Shown here piece by piece: positions 10,277 through 17,714 of a DNA stretch of 64,000 bases. The stretch is from assembly GCF_000220705.2 (NCBI RefSeq), contig NZ_CP023202.1:620001-684000 (forward strand), given 5' to 3'. The notes under the pieces were generated by a model. The model searched no databases, was not told the origin of the DNA, and saw only the letters and a list, made by a program, of their open reading frames with translations. Positions within the stretch are counted from its first letter, which is position 1. Every line of letters starts with the position of its first letter. The translations under genes and the position numbers were made by a program. This DNA is from Streptomyces xinghaiensis S187. GTDB taxonomy: Bacteria; Actinomycetota; Actinomycetes; Streptomycetales; Streptomycetaceae.

Positions 10277-10319
10277 TGTTGTGCAAATTATTGACGAGCA
10301 TGTGATTGCTGCCTAGGTT
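10272..10319 (+). promoter_or_regulatory. Promoter and operator of the MFS transporter gene
   Basis: An inverted repeat AATAAT-n9-ATTATT (10272-10292) runs from the marR stop codon into a -35 TTGACG (10291-10296), which is followed after 17 bases by TAGGTT (10314-10319). It shares TATTGACG, ATTGCT and TAG-TTC with the divergent operon promoter, so the same MarR protein probably controls both. Confidence 0.6.
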
Positions 10320-10354
10320 CCTCGGGCATCCGGCCCCAGCCTCAGGAGCTCACC

Positions 10355-11722
10355 GTGCAGCCGTCCCCCTCCTCTTCCCCGGCCCGCCAGAACCCCGAAG
10401 ACCAGCGGCAGTTGCGCCGCGTGGCCCTGTCAAGCATGCTCGGCACCGCCATCGAGTTCTACGACTTCCTCGTGTACGGAACGGTCGCCGCGCTGGTCTT
10501 CGGCAGCCTGTTCTTCCCCGGCGCCGACCCCGCGGTCGGCACGATCGCGGCCTTCGGCACCTTCGCCGCGGGCTATGTGGCCCGTCCGCTCGGCGGCATC
10601 CTCTTCGGCCACTTCGGCGACCGGATAGGCCGCAAGTCGATGATGCTGCTGACCATGACCCTGATGGGCGTCGCCAGCTTCCTCATCGGCGTCCTGCCCA
10701 CCTATGACGCGATCGGCGTGTGGGCGCCCATCCTGCTGGTCTCCCTGCGCGTGGTGCAGGGTCTCGCCATCGGCGGGGAGTGGGGCGGCGCGACCCTGAT
10801 GGTCGTCGAGCACGCCGAGCGGACCCAGAGCTCCCGGCGCGGCCTCTGGTCCAGCGCCACCCAGCTCGGGGCCCCGCTCGGCTCGGTCCTCTCGGCGGGC
10901 GTGGTCACGCTGGTCGCCGCGCTGCCGGACGACGACTTCCGCTCATGGGGCTGGCGGGTGCCGTTCCTGCTCAGCATCGCACTGCTGGCCGTCGGCCTGT
11001 TCGTCCGCCTGAAGGTCGCCGAGAGCCCGCTGTTCGCCCGGACCAAGAGGGAGCCCGCCGCACGGCCGCCGGTCGTGGAGGTGCTCCGCCGCCCCGCTCC
11101 GGTGCTGCGCGCGGCGGGCATCGGCATCGGCGCCTTCACGGCGCAGTCGCTGCTGACCAGCTTCATGATCTCCTACGCCGTCGGCCAGGGCTACAGCCGC
11201 CCGCAGGTCCTCACCGGCGTCGTCCTCGCCTCGTGCACGGCCCTGCTCGTGCTGCCGGCCGCATCCGCCCTGTCCGACCGGATCGGCCGCCGTCCTGTCG
11301 TGCTGGCCGGAGCCGTCGCCTCCGCCGCGCTGGCGTTCCCGGTCCTCGCCCTGGTGAACTCCGGCTCCCCCGGCCTGCTGATTCTCGCCCTCGTTCTCGG
11401 CCACGGGATAGCCCAGTCCCTGATGTACGCACCCCTCGGCGCCCTGCTCAGCGAGATGTTCGGCACCCGCGTCCGCTACACCGGCGCCTCCCTCGGCTAC
11501 CAGGGCGCGACGCTGATCGGCGCGGGCTTCTCCCCGCTCATCGCCAGCAGCCTGCTCGCCTCGTCCGGCGGCGACAGCACTCCGGTCTCCCTGCTGCTGT
11601 GCGGCGGTGCGGCGATCACCGCGCTCACCGTGTGGCGGACGCGCGAGACACGGACGAACACCCTCGACGAGACCCCCGCCCCCGCCGCCCCCGCCCCCAG
11701 CCCGGAGGGAACCCCGCGCTGA
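10355..11722 (+). CDS. MFS transporter, metabolite:H+ symporter family (CouT-like)
   Basis: A 455-aa, 12-helix major facilitator of the MHS/ShiA-PcaK-like type. It has the family signatures SSMLGTAIEFYDFLVYGTVAAL at the first helix, GHFGDRIGRKSMM in loop 2-3 and GEWGGATLMVVEHA in the middle. MHS members import organic acids, including aromatic acids, with protons. Linkage to the MarR and CoA-ligase genes suggests it imports hydroxycinnamates. GTG at 10355 has CAGGAG nine bases upstream. The C-terminus is a short Pro/Ala tail. Substrate assignment rests on context only. Confidence 0.87.
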   Translation: MQPSPSSSPARQNPEDQRQLRRVALSSMLGTAIEFYDFLVYGTVAALVFGSLFFPGADPAVGTIAAFGTFAAGYVARPLGGILFGHFGDRIGRKSMMLLTMTLMGVASFLIGVLPTYDAIGVWAPILLVSLRVVQGLAIGGEWGGATLMVVEHAERTQSSRRGLWSSATQLGAPLGSVLSAGVVTLVAALPDDDFRSWGWRVPFLLSIALLAVGLFVRLKVAESPLFARTKREPAARPPVVEVLRRPAPVLRAAGIGIGAFTAQSLLTSFMISYAVGQGYSRPQVLTGVVLASCTALLVLPAASALSDRIGRRPVVLAGAVASAALAFPVLALVNSGSPGLLILALVLGHGIAQSLMYAPLGALLSEMFGTRVRYTGASLGYQGATLIGAGFSPLIASSLLASSGGDSTPVSLLLCGGAAITALTVWRTRETRTNTLDETPAPAAPAPSPEGTPR

Positions 11723-12160
11723 GCACCCGGGCACGCGGCGCGGCCGGGGCACCCGGGCCCGCGGTGTGCGCGCCGCGCGGCATGGAACCCGGCGACACCG
11801 GGCAGCTTATCGGCAATGGAACCCATTGCCGATACAGCGCCGACGCCGCCGAGGAGGTGCCGGCCGCCGTTCCCCGGCACGGCATGTCCCGTACCGGCAA
11901 CCGGCACCGCCGCACCGGGGGAAGGCGGCCGTCCCGCACCCCGCACCGGTTCCGGTCCCCGGCTCCCGGCCGCCCATCACCCTCCGGCGGGGTGGCGGCA
12001 CCCGGGCTCCCGGCGCGGTCGAGCCCGGCGGGCAAGCCAGGGCTTAAAGGGAGATGTCCCCGGACATGATGATTCCCGTACGGTTGTCCGCGCGGCCGAC
12101 AGCCGTACGAGGTGCCGTCCGGTCTCCGGCGACGCCACCGGCCAGGGGGAGGGGTTTGTC
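11723..12160 (+). other. Gene-free interval with a long inverted repeat
   Basis: 438 bp between the MFS gene and the PLP operon without a credible gene. It holds the inverted repeat at 11808-11834, a smaller IR ATGTCC-cc-GGACAT (12054-12067), and a pair CGTACGG/CCGTACG around 12077-12109 just before the decarboxylase start. Promoter elements of the PLP operon probably lie here, but none stands out. Confidence 0.5.
11808..11834 (+). repeat. Perfect 12-bp inverted repeat with 3-nt centre
   Basis: Arms 11808-11819 (TATCGGCAATGG) and 11823-11834 (CCATTGCCGATA) around AAC. It starts 86 bp after the MFS stop and 327 bp before the PLP operon. The moderate A/T content and short centre look more like a regulator binding site than a terminator, but either is possible. 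Confidence 0.7.
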
Positions 12161-13663
12161 GTGCGCGTGCCCTTGTATCTGCGACCACGACTGGAGCCAC
12201 CGCTCAGCTCGCTGCTGGCGGACGCCCCTTTTCTGCACTCCCTCGCCGACGCCCTCGGCTCCCCGCTCAACCTGCTGCTCCCCGACCGGATCGCCGAGAA
12301 CGCCGACCGTTTCCGCGGCGTCTACCGGGAGCACCGGCTCACCGGCCGGGTGTACTTCGCGCACAAGGCGAACCGGTCCGCTTCGCTGGTCCGCCGGCTG
12401 GCCGCGGCCGACCCGGCGGCGGTGGGCGTCGACGTCGCCTCCCTCGGCGAGCTGCAACACGCCCTCGCCTGCGGCGTCACCCCGGACCGGATCATGGCCA
12501 CCGGCCCGAAGGACCCGGAGTTCCTGTGGCTGGCCGCCCGCACCGGCGCCACCGTGAACCTCGACTCGCCCACCGAACTCGGCCAACTGGCCGATTTAGT
12601 ACGGAAGTACGCCCTGCCCCGGGTCGACGTCCTGCCGCGGCTGTCGGCGTTCGAGACGGCCACCGGGCCCGGTGTGTCCGGGGTGAAGGCGCTCTCCCGC
12701 CGCAGCCGCTTCGGTTCACCGCTGCGGGAGGCGGGCGCGCTCCTCGACGCGGCCGAACGGCACCGGGACGCGGTCCGGCTGACCGGTGTCGCCTACCACC
12801 TCGACACCACCGGTCTGGCGGAGAAGGCCGCCGCCCTGGAGCAGAGCGTCGCCGTCCTGGACGAGTGCCGGGCCCGCGGCCTGGATCCGCGCGTCATCGA
12901 CATCGGCGGCGGCTTCGGGGTCGGCTACGTCGCGGAAGCCGGCCAGTGGGAGCGGTACACCAGCGAGCTCGCCAACGCGGTACTGGGCACCCGCCCCGCC
13001 CTGACCTGGCGCGGCCACGGCTACGGCCTGCGCAACGAGGGCGGCACGCTCCGCGGGGCGCTCGCGCTCTATCCGGCCCACCGTCCCACCGCCGGGCCCG
13101 GATACCTCGACGAGCTGCTCTCCCACCCCTCCCCCGCCTCGGGCCGCCCGCTCGCCACCCTCCTCCTGGAACATCTCTACGACCTCGTCTGCGAACCCGG
13201 CCGCGCGCTCGCCGACCAGTGCGGGCTGTCGCTGGCACGGGTGACCGACGTCCGCCGCGCCGGCCACGACTCCGAGGACCTTCTGGTGCGCCTCGGCATG
13301 AACGCCGGGGACATGAGCCTGGAGGAGCACGGCGTCCTCGTCGACCCGGTCCTCGTCCCCCGGACACCCCTGCCGGAGCAGGCGGAGGACGACGGACCCG
13401 CGGAGGTCTACCTGGCCGGAAACCTCTGCCTGGAGGCCGATCTGATCACCCGCCGGAAGGTGTTCCTGCCGAGGCGGCCACGCGCCGGCGACCTGCTGGC
13501 GTTCGCCAACACGGCGGGCTACGCGATGGACTTCCGCGCCCACCGGGCCCAGCGGCAGCCGGTCGCCCGCACCGTCGCCGTCACCCGGGAGGGGGCCTCC
13601 TGGCGCTGGTGCCCGGACGAGGACTACTGGCCGATCACGGGAACGGGGGGACCGACGTCATGA
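12161..13663 (+). CDS. Y4yA-like PLP-dependent decarboxylase-fold enzyme
   Basis: A 500-aa fold-type III PLP protein of the ornithine/diaminopimelate decarboxylase group. The PLP lysine is in VYFAHKANRSASLVRRL (the usual YAxKAN box), the glycine-rich phosphate loop is VIDIGGGFGVGY, and CEPGRALADQCG is the C-terminal phosphate-binding motif. It is longer than LysA (about 420-450 aa) and lacks a standard LysA carboxy end. It resembles the Y4yA proteins of rhizobia, found beside a cysteine-synthase homologue (Y4xP) as here. The amino-acid substrate is unknown. GTG at 12161 follows a GGGGGAGGGG stretch. It overlaps the next gene by 4 bp (ATGA). Confidence 0.8.
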   Translation: MRVPLYLRPRLEPPLSSLLADAPFLHSLADALGSPLNLLLPDRIAENADRFRGVYREHRLTGRVYFAHKANRSASLVRRLAAADPAAVGVDVASLGELQHALACGVTPDRIMATGPKDPEFLWLAARTGATVNLDSPTELGQLADLVRKYALPRVDVLPRLSAFETATGPGVSGVKALSRRSRFGSPLREAGALLDAAERHRDAVRLTGVAYHLDTTGLAEKAAALEQSVAVLDECRARGLDPRVIDIGGGFGVGYVAEAGQWERYTSELANAVLGTRPALTWRGHGYGLRNEGGTLRGALALYPAHRPTAGPGYLDELLSHPSPASGRPLATLLLEHLYDLVCEPGRALADQCGLSLARVTDVRRAGHDSEDLLVRLGMNAGDMSLEEHGVLVDPVLVPRTPLPEQAEDDGPAEVYLAGNLCLEADLITRRKVFLPRRPRAGDLLAFANTAGYAMDFRAHRAQRQPVARTVAVTREGASWRWCPDEDYWPITGTGGPTS

Positions 13664-14988
13664 GGTACGACAGCATCACCGAGGCCATCGGCAACACACC
13701 ACTGGTGCGCATCGACCCGGCGGTGCACGGCCTGCGCCACACCGACCTCTACGCCAAGCTGGAGATGCTCAACCCCTTCGGCTCGGTCAAGGACCGGGCC
13801 GCCTGGAACATGGCACGGCCCGGTCTCGCCGATGCCGCGGAGCGCGGGGCGACAGTGGTGGAGCTGTCGAGCGGCAACACCGCGAAGGCCCTGGCCCTGC
13901 TCGCGGGGATGCACGGACTGCGGTTCAAGAGCGTCACCAACCGGATGCGGGTGCCGGAGATCAAGGAGTTGCTCCTCCTCCTGGGCGCGGAGATCGAGGA
14001 GCTGCCGGGGCAGAGCGAGTGCCTCGACCCGACCGACACCGAGGACCCGCTGACCCGCTTCCACCAGGCGCTCGCCGGACCGGGCAACGCCCATCTCCAC
14101 ACCGACCAGTACTTCAACCAGCGCAACACCGAGGCGCACGCCTCGGGCACCGGCCCGGAGATCGTCAAGGACCTGGACGGGCGGGCCCCCGACTGGTTCA
14201 TCGCCTGTGTGGGCACCGCGGGTTCCTCCACCGGGGTGGCCCGGGTCCTGCGCGAACACGACCCCGAGGTGCGGGTCCTCGGGCTGGTCGCCCACAAGTC
14301 GGACTTCATCCCGGGTATCCGCACGATCGACGAGGTCCAGCAGGTGGGGCTCTTCGACCCGGCGACGTATGACGCCATCGAGCCGGTGACGGCCGACGAG
14401 GCCATCGACGGCATGCTGACCCTGATCCGCCGCTGCGGCCTGCTGGCCGGGCCCACCGGCGGAGCCGCCTACCACGGCGCGGTGCGCCGTCTCCGCGCTC
14501 TCGACGAGCCGTCGGGCGGGCGCCGGACCGCGGTCTTCATCGTCTGCGACCGGGCCGAGAGCTATCTCGGCTACGTGCGGCAGCGCCGCCCCGAGCTCTT
14601 CGGCCGGCCGCCCCGGAAGAACTCGGCCGCGGCCCTGACCGAGGCCGAGATCCGGGCCGAGGCCCGGACCGTCACGACCGGCGACGCCCGGCGGTGGATC
14701 GCCGGAGAGGATCCGCGGCCGCTGGTGATCGACCTGCGCGGTCCGCGGGCGTACGCCGCGCTGCACATCGAGGGGTCCGTCAACATCCCGGACGAGCTGT
14801 TCGACGAACTCGTCCGGGGCGGCCTGCCGTTCGGCACCCGCCAGCCGGTCCTGCTGGCCTGCCCGGTCGGCGAGAAGTCCGCCCGCTACGCCGCGCTGCT
14901 GCGCCGCATGGGCCATCCGGACGCGCGCAGCCTGTCCGGGGGCATCGTCGCGTGGCGGGACGCCGGCGCCCCGCTGGTCCGGGACTGA
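13660..14988 (+). CDS. Cysteine synthase-like enzyme fused to a rhodanese domain
   Basis: A 442-aa fusion. Residues 1-320 form a fold-type II PLP enzyme of the CysK/CBS family: AIGNTPLVRI, the PLP lysine in NPFGSVKDRAA, the substrate loop ELSSGNTAKALALL and the phosphate loop GTAGSSTGVARVL. Residues about 330-442 form a rhodanese domain (PLVIDLRGPRAYAALHIEGSVNIP) with active-site cysteine in LLACPVGEKSARY, the C-x-x-G-x-x-S loop. The CysK part would do a beta-replacement on an activated serine-type substrate; the rhodanese part can carry a persulfide sulfur. The fusion and the downstream desulfurase-like gene suggest sulfur is handed between them. Translationally coupled to the decarboxylase. 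Confidence 0.86.
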   Translation: MRYDSITEAIGNTPLVRIDPAVHGLRHTDLYAKLEMLNPFGSVKDRAAWNMARPGLADAAERGATVVELSSGNTAKALALLAGMHGLRFKSVTNRMRVPEIKELLLLLGAEIEELPGQSECLDPTDTEDPLTRFHQALAGPGNAHLHTDQYFNQRNTEAHASGTGPEIVKDLDGRAPDWFIACVGTAGSSTGVARVLREHDPEVRVLGLVAHKSDFIPGIRTIDEVQQVGLFDPATYDAIEPVTADEAIDGMLTLIRRCGLLAGPTGGAAYHGAVRRLRALDEPSGGRRTAVFIVCDRAESYLGYVRQRRPELFGRPPRKNSAAALTEAEIRAEARTVTTGDARRWIAGEDPRPLVIDLRGPRAYAALHIEGSVNIPDELFDELVRGGLPFGTRQPVLLACPVGEKSARYAALLRRMGHPDARSLSGGIVAWRDAGAPLVRD

Positions 14989-15023
14989 CGCCCATGCCCG
15001 ACGGACTGACGCCCATGCCCGGC
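14982..15023 (+). repeat. 21-bp tandem duplication across the stop-start junction
   Basis: Two adjacent 21-bp copies (14982-15002 and 15003-15023) differ by one base. Each holds the TGACGCCCATG segment, so the stop of the upstream gene and the start codon of the next gene are both copied. This leaves two in-frame ATGs (14994 and 15015) for the aminotransferase. Confidence 0.85.
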
Positions 15024-16244
15024 GGGCGGACGGACGGCATGCCGGGGGACTCGACGGCGGACACCCTGGAGGAACTGAGCGGCTGGCAGCGGGAGCTGAG
15101 GGAGCAGTTCCCCATCATCACCGGCCACCCGGACCTGGTCTATCTCGACAGCGCGGCCACCTCGCAGAAGCCGCGGGCCGTCCTCGGTGCCGTGTCGGAG
15201 TACCTGACGACCTCCAACGCCAACGCCGGGCGGGGTGCCTACCCGTGGGCCAACCGGACGACGGCGATGGTCGAGCGGGCCCGGCGGCGGGTCGGGGAGT
15301 TCCTCGGCGACACCGGCCGGGAGGGCTCGGGCGTCCACTTCACCAGTGGCACCACGGAGGGGCTGCGGAGCGTCGCCCGCGACTGGCTCACCGGCCTGCT
15401 GGCCGACGGCGACGAGATCCTCGTCCCCTTCGCCGACCACCGGGCGAACCTGGACCCCTGGCTGGAGGCCCAGCGGCTGCTGCGGCGGCAGGGCGTCACC
15501 GTGCGTCTGCGCGGCCTGCCGTACCAGGAGGTGTCCGGCGACTACGACCACCGGGCGCTGGCCGCGGCGGCCGGACCGCGGACCCGCTTCGCCGCCGTCA
15601 CGCACGTCCACCACGTCTACGGCGGTGACATGGACGTCCGCCGCGTCCGGGAGGCGGTCGGACCGGAGGTGCCGATCTGCCTGGACGCCGCCCAGAGCAT
15701 CGGCCATCTGCCCGTCTCCGTGCGGGAGCTCGACGTCGACTTCGTGGTCTTCTCCGGGCACAAGGCGCTGGCCCTGCCCGGTACCGGAGCCGTCTGGGCC
15801 CGCGACACCCGCGGCCCGGAGTTCCGGCCCGGCGGCTGGCAGGGCACCCCCAACACCGCGGGCATCGCCGCTCTGACGGCCGCCCTCGACTGGCTGGACG
15901 CGGCGGGCACGGACCGGATCGCCCGCTGGACCACCGCCCTGACGGCCCGGCTCACCGACCGGCTCCGCCGCCTGTCCCCCTACGAGATCCTGGGCTGCCA
16001 GGCCAGTCTGCCGGCCGGCTCCGCCGTGCGGCGGCGCCACGGCATCGTCACCTTCCGGCACCGCGACATCCCCTCCGACGACCTCGGTTTCATCCTGTTC
16101 AGCCACGGGTTCATGGTGCGGGCGGACAGCCTGTGCCAGGCGGGGGCCGGGGACCGCGAGGGCGCGGTACGGGTCAGCCTGCACGTGTACAACACGGCGG
16201 AGGAGGTCGACCGCCTGCTGACGCTGCTGGAGACACTGCATTGA
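14994..16244 (+). CDS. Class V aminotransferase/cysteine desulfurase-like enzyme
   Basis: About 416 aa of the SufS/CsdA-like class V family: LVYLDSAATSQKPRAVLGAV near the N-terminus, the ATP-independent sugar-free fold signature FTSGTTEGLRSVA, THVHHVYGGDMDV, the cofactor Asp in CLDAAQSIGHLPV, and the PLP lysine in FSGHKALALPGTGAVW. A cysteine near the C-terminus (VRADSLCQAG) sits where SufS has its persulfide cysteine. It would supply sulfane sulfur or act as a lyase/aminotransferase for the preceding two PLP enzymes. The start is uncertain (14994, 15015 or 15039). Its stop codon lies exactly where a TnpB element begins, so the native C-terminus may have been a little different. Confidence 0.83.
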   Translation: MPDGLTPMPGGRTDGMPGDSTADTLEELSGWQRELREQFPIITGHPDLVYLDSAATSQKPRAVLGAVSEYLTTSNANAGRGAYPWANRTTAMVERARRRVGEFLGDTGREGSGVHFTSGTTEGLRSVARDWLTGLLADGDEILVPFADHRANLDPWLEAQRLLRRQGVTVRLRGLPYQEVSGDYDHRALAAAAGPRTRFAAVTHVHHVYGGDMDVRRVREAVGPEVPICLDAAQSIGHLPVSVRELDVDFVVFSGHKALALPGTGAVWARDTRGPEFRPGGWQGTPNTAGIAALTAALDWLDAAGTDRIARWTTALTARLTDRLRRLSPYEILGCQASLPAGSAVRRRHGIVTFRHRDIPSDDLGFILFSHGFMVRADSLCQAGAGDREGAVRVSLHVYNTAEEVDRLLTLLETLH

Positions 16245-17505
16245 CATCCTCCCCGCCCTGAAGAAGGGCGGGGATTCCTGGCTCACGTTGGCCGGGAACC
16301 AGCGGTCCGCCAGCTCTTACACGATCAGCACCAGCCGGGTTGAGACCAGCCCGGACCAGCATCACGCGTGCGGAGTTCTTGTCCCTGGGGGACACGACTC
16401 CGCACGCGGCGCAGGTGTAGGTACGTTCCGAAAGAGGTAGTGCGTGCTTGGCTCTCGCTCCGCACGACGCGCAGTCCATCGTGGTGTGCGCGGGGTGCAC
16501 GAGGCGGATGTCCCGCACGTGCTTGCGGCCCATCTCGATCAGGGCCGTCTTCGTGGCGCCGATCGCCGCGTCGGCGGCTTTGCGGGCCACGGTGGTCTTC
16601 GCGAGGAACTTCGGCCGGAAGTCCTCGACGGCGATGGCGTCGTGGTCGGTCACCACGCGTTTGGCCCACTTGCGGGCGGTGTCCTGCCGCTGCCGGGCGG
16701 CCTTCTTGTGCACCTTCGCGGTCTGCCGCTGGGCCTGCCTGTAGCCCTTGGAGGCTGCCTGTCCCCTGGCGGGGCGGCGGCGGGCCATCATCCGCTGGTA
16801 GCGGGCGAGGCGCTGCGCCGCGCGCTTGCCGTGCTCGGCGTGGGGGAGGTCGTGTGTGTCGCTCGTGGTGGTGGCGGTCCCCTTGACGCCCCAGTCCACG
16901 CCGAGGACCCGTCCCGTAGCGGGGAGCGGCTGCGCCTGAGTGGCGACCACGAACGACACGTACCAGTGTCCCAGGCTGTCCTGGTACACGCGCACCGAGG
17001 ATGGGGCGGCGGGGAGGTCGCGGGACCACACCGCGGTCAGGACGATACCGCCCGCGATGTGGAGGCGGCCGTCCTTGAGCCGGAAGCCGCGCCGGGTGTA
17101 GTTCAGGGTGGGCAGCGCGTCACGCTTGCGCTTGATGCGGGGCATCCCGGCGCGCTGCCGTACCGGCAGCTTCGCCTTGATGTCCTTCATGGCCTTGGCG
17201 CGGGCCTTGGCGAAGTCGCGGATGGTCTGCTGCTGCGGCACCGAGGCGCCCCCGCGCAGCCAGGCCATCGTGCTGCGGGCCTCGGTCAGCATCTTGTCGA
17301 GCTGGGCCGGGCCGCACGTCGTCTTCTCGGCCGTCCCCTGGTTCGCGGTGTGGACCTTGCGGGACATGGCCACGCACTCGTTCCACACCCACCGGCAGCG
17401 CGCCCACTCGGCCATCAGGCCCGTGCGGGCGGTCGACGACACACGAAGCCGGTAGGTATACCGGGCTTGCCCCGCATCCTCCGCAACCTTCTGTTGTGTC
17501 ACCAT
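16174..17505 (-). CDS. tnpB: TnpB-type RNA-guided nuclease (IS605/IS1341 OrfB family)
   Basis: A 443-aa TnpB. The RuvC catalytic residues appear intact: Asp in VLGVDWGVKGTATT, Glu in DAIAVEDFRPKFLA, Asp in SPRDKNSARVML. The zinc finger CASCGA...CAACG lies between the last two. TnpB proteins are RNA-guided DNA endonucleases that help retain IS200/IS605 elements; no TnpA partner is present, so this is an IS1341-like solo tnpB. The ORF runs past the element's right-end hairpin (about 16246-16276), so its last 20 or so residues are coded by the antisense strand of the neighbouring aminotransferase. The start at 17505 lies only 6 nt from a TAGGGT -10-like element, suggesting a leaderless mRNA. Confidence 0.88.
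   Translation of the reverse strand: MVTQQKVAEDAGQARYTYRLRVSSTARTGLMAEWARCRWVWNECVAMSRKVHTANQGTAEKTTCGPAQLDKMLTEARSTMAWLRGGASVPQQQTIRDFAKARAKAMKDIKAKLPVRQRAGMPRIKRKRDALPTLNYTRRGFRLKDGRLHIAGGIVLTAVWSRDLPAAPSSVRVYQDSLGHWYVSFVVATQAQPLPATGRVLGVDWGVKGTATTTSDTHDLPHAEHGKRAAQRLARYQRMMARRRPARGQAASKGYRQAQRQTAKVHKKAARQRQDTARKWAKRVVTDHDAIAVEDFRPKFLAKTTVARKAADAAIGATKTALIEMGRKHVRDIRLVHPAHTTMDCASCGARAKHALPLSERTYTCAACGVVSPRDKNSARVMLVRAGLNPAGADRVRAGGPLVPGQREPGIPALLQGGEDVNAVSPAASAGGRPPPPCCTRAG
16243..16420 (-). ncRNA. Predicted reRNA (omega RNA) at the tnpB 3' end
   Basis: TnpB guide RNAs come from the 3' end of tnpB and end in the element's right end, with the guide taken from flanking DNA. Here a GC-rich hairpin (CCCCGCCCT / AGGGCGGGG, about 16250-16276) sits at the right end. 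The guide on the minus strand would begin at about 16242 and read into the 3' end of the aminotransferase gene. Boundaries are approximate and the RNA itself is inferred from the family. Confidence 0.4.
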
Positions 17506-17511
17506 GGTGTC

Positions 17512-17549
17512 ACCCTAGCACCAGGAAGCCATCCAAACTCCACTAGCCT
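17512..17549 (+). promoter_or_regulatory. Mirror-image leaderless promoters for tnpB and the RHH gene
   Basis: TAGGGT on the minus strand (17512-17517) lies 6 nt before the tnpB ATG. TAGCCT on the plus strand (17544-17549) lies 6 nt before the RHH ATG. The two are flanked by matching CTAG...ATGG on opposite strands, giving a symmetric control region of about 50 bp. No Shine-Dalgarno is visible for either gene. Confidence 0.5.
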
Positions 17550-17555
17550 GGTGTC

Positions 17556-17714
17556 ATGGATGAAGAGAAGCGCATCACGCTCCGTCTGCCCGCCGACCTG
17601 CACGAATGGCTGGTCGCTCAGGCCAAGTCCGCCCGCAGGTCCCTCAATTCCGAGATCGTCTACCGACTGGAGGCAGAGCGCGACGCCGCCGTGGCCGACG
17701 CCGAATCACCCTGA
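17556..17714 (+). CDS. Arc-type ribbon-helix-helix DNA-binding protein
   Basis: A 52-aa ORF. The start MDEEKRITLRLPADLHEWLV and the following AKSARRSLNSEIVYRL give the beta strand (ITLRLP), helix A, the turn with RRSLNSEI, and helix B of the Arc/MetJ ribbon-helix-helix fold. Such proteins bind short palindromes as dimers. It is divergent from tnpB with 50 bp between the start codons and is flanked on the other side by element-end hairpins, so it appears to travel with the element and could repress tnpB and itself. The start is fixed by the ATG 6 nt after a TAGCCT box. Confidence 0.75.
   Translation: MDEEKRITLRLPADLHEWLVAQAKSARRSLNSEIVYRLEAERDAAVADAESP

Noticed and set aside
12112..14988. A 958-codon open frame through the decarboxylase gene and the cysteine synthase gene
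   Set aside because: Its last 442 codons are the cysteine synthase-rhodanese gene itself. The upstream extension is Arg/Pro-rich out-of-frame translation of the decarboxylase gene.
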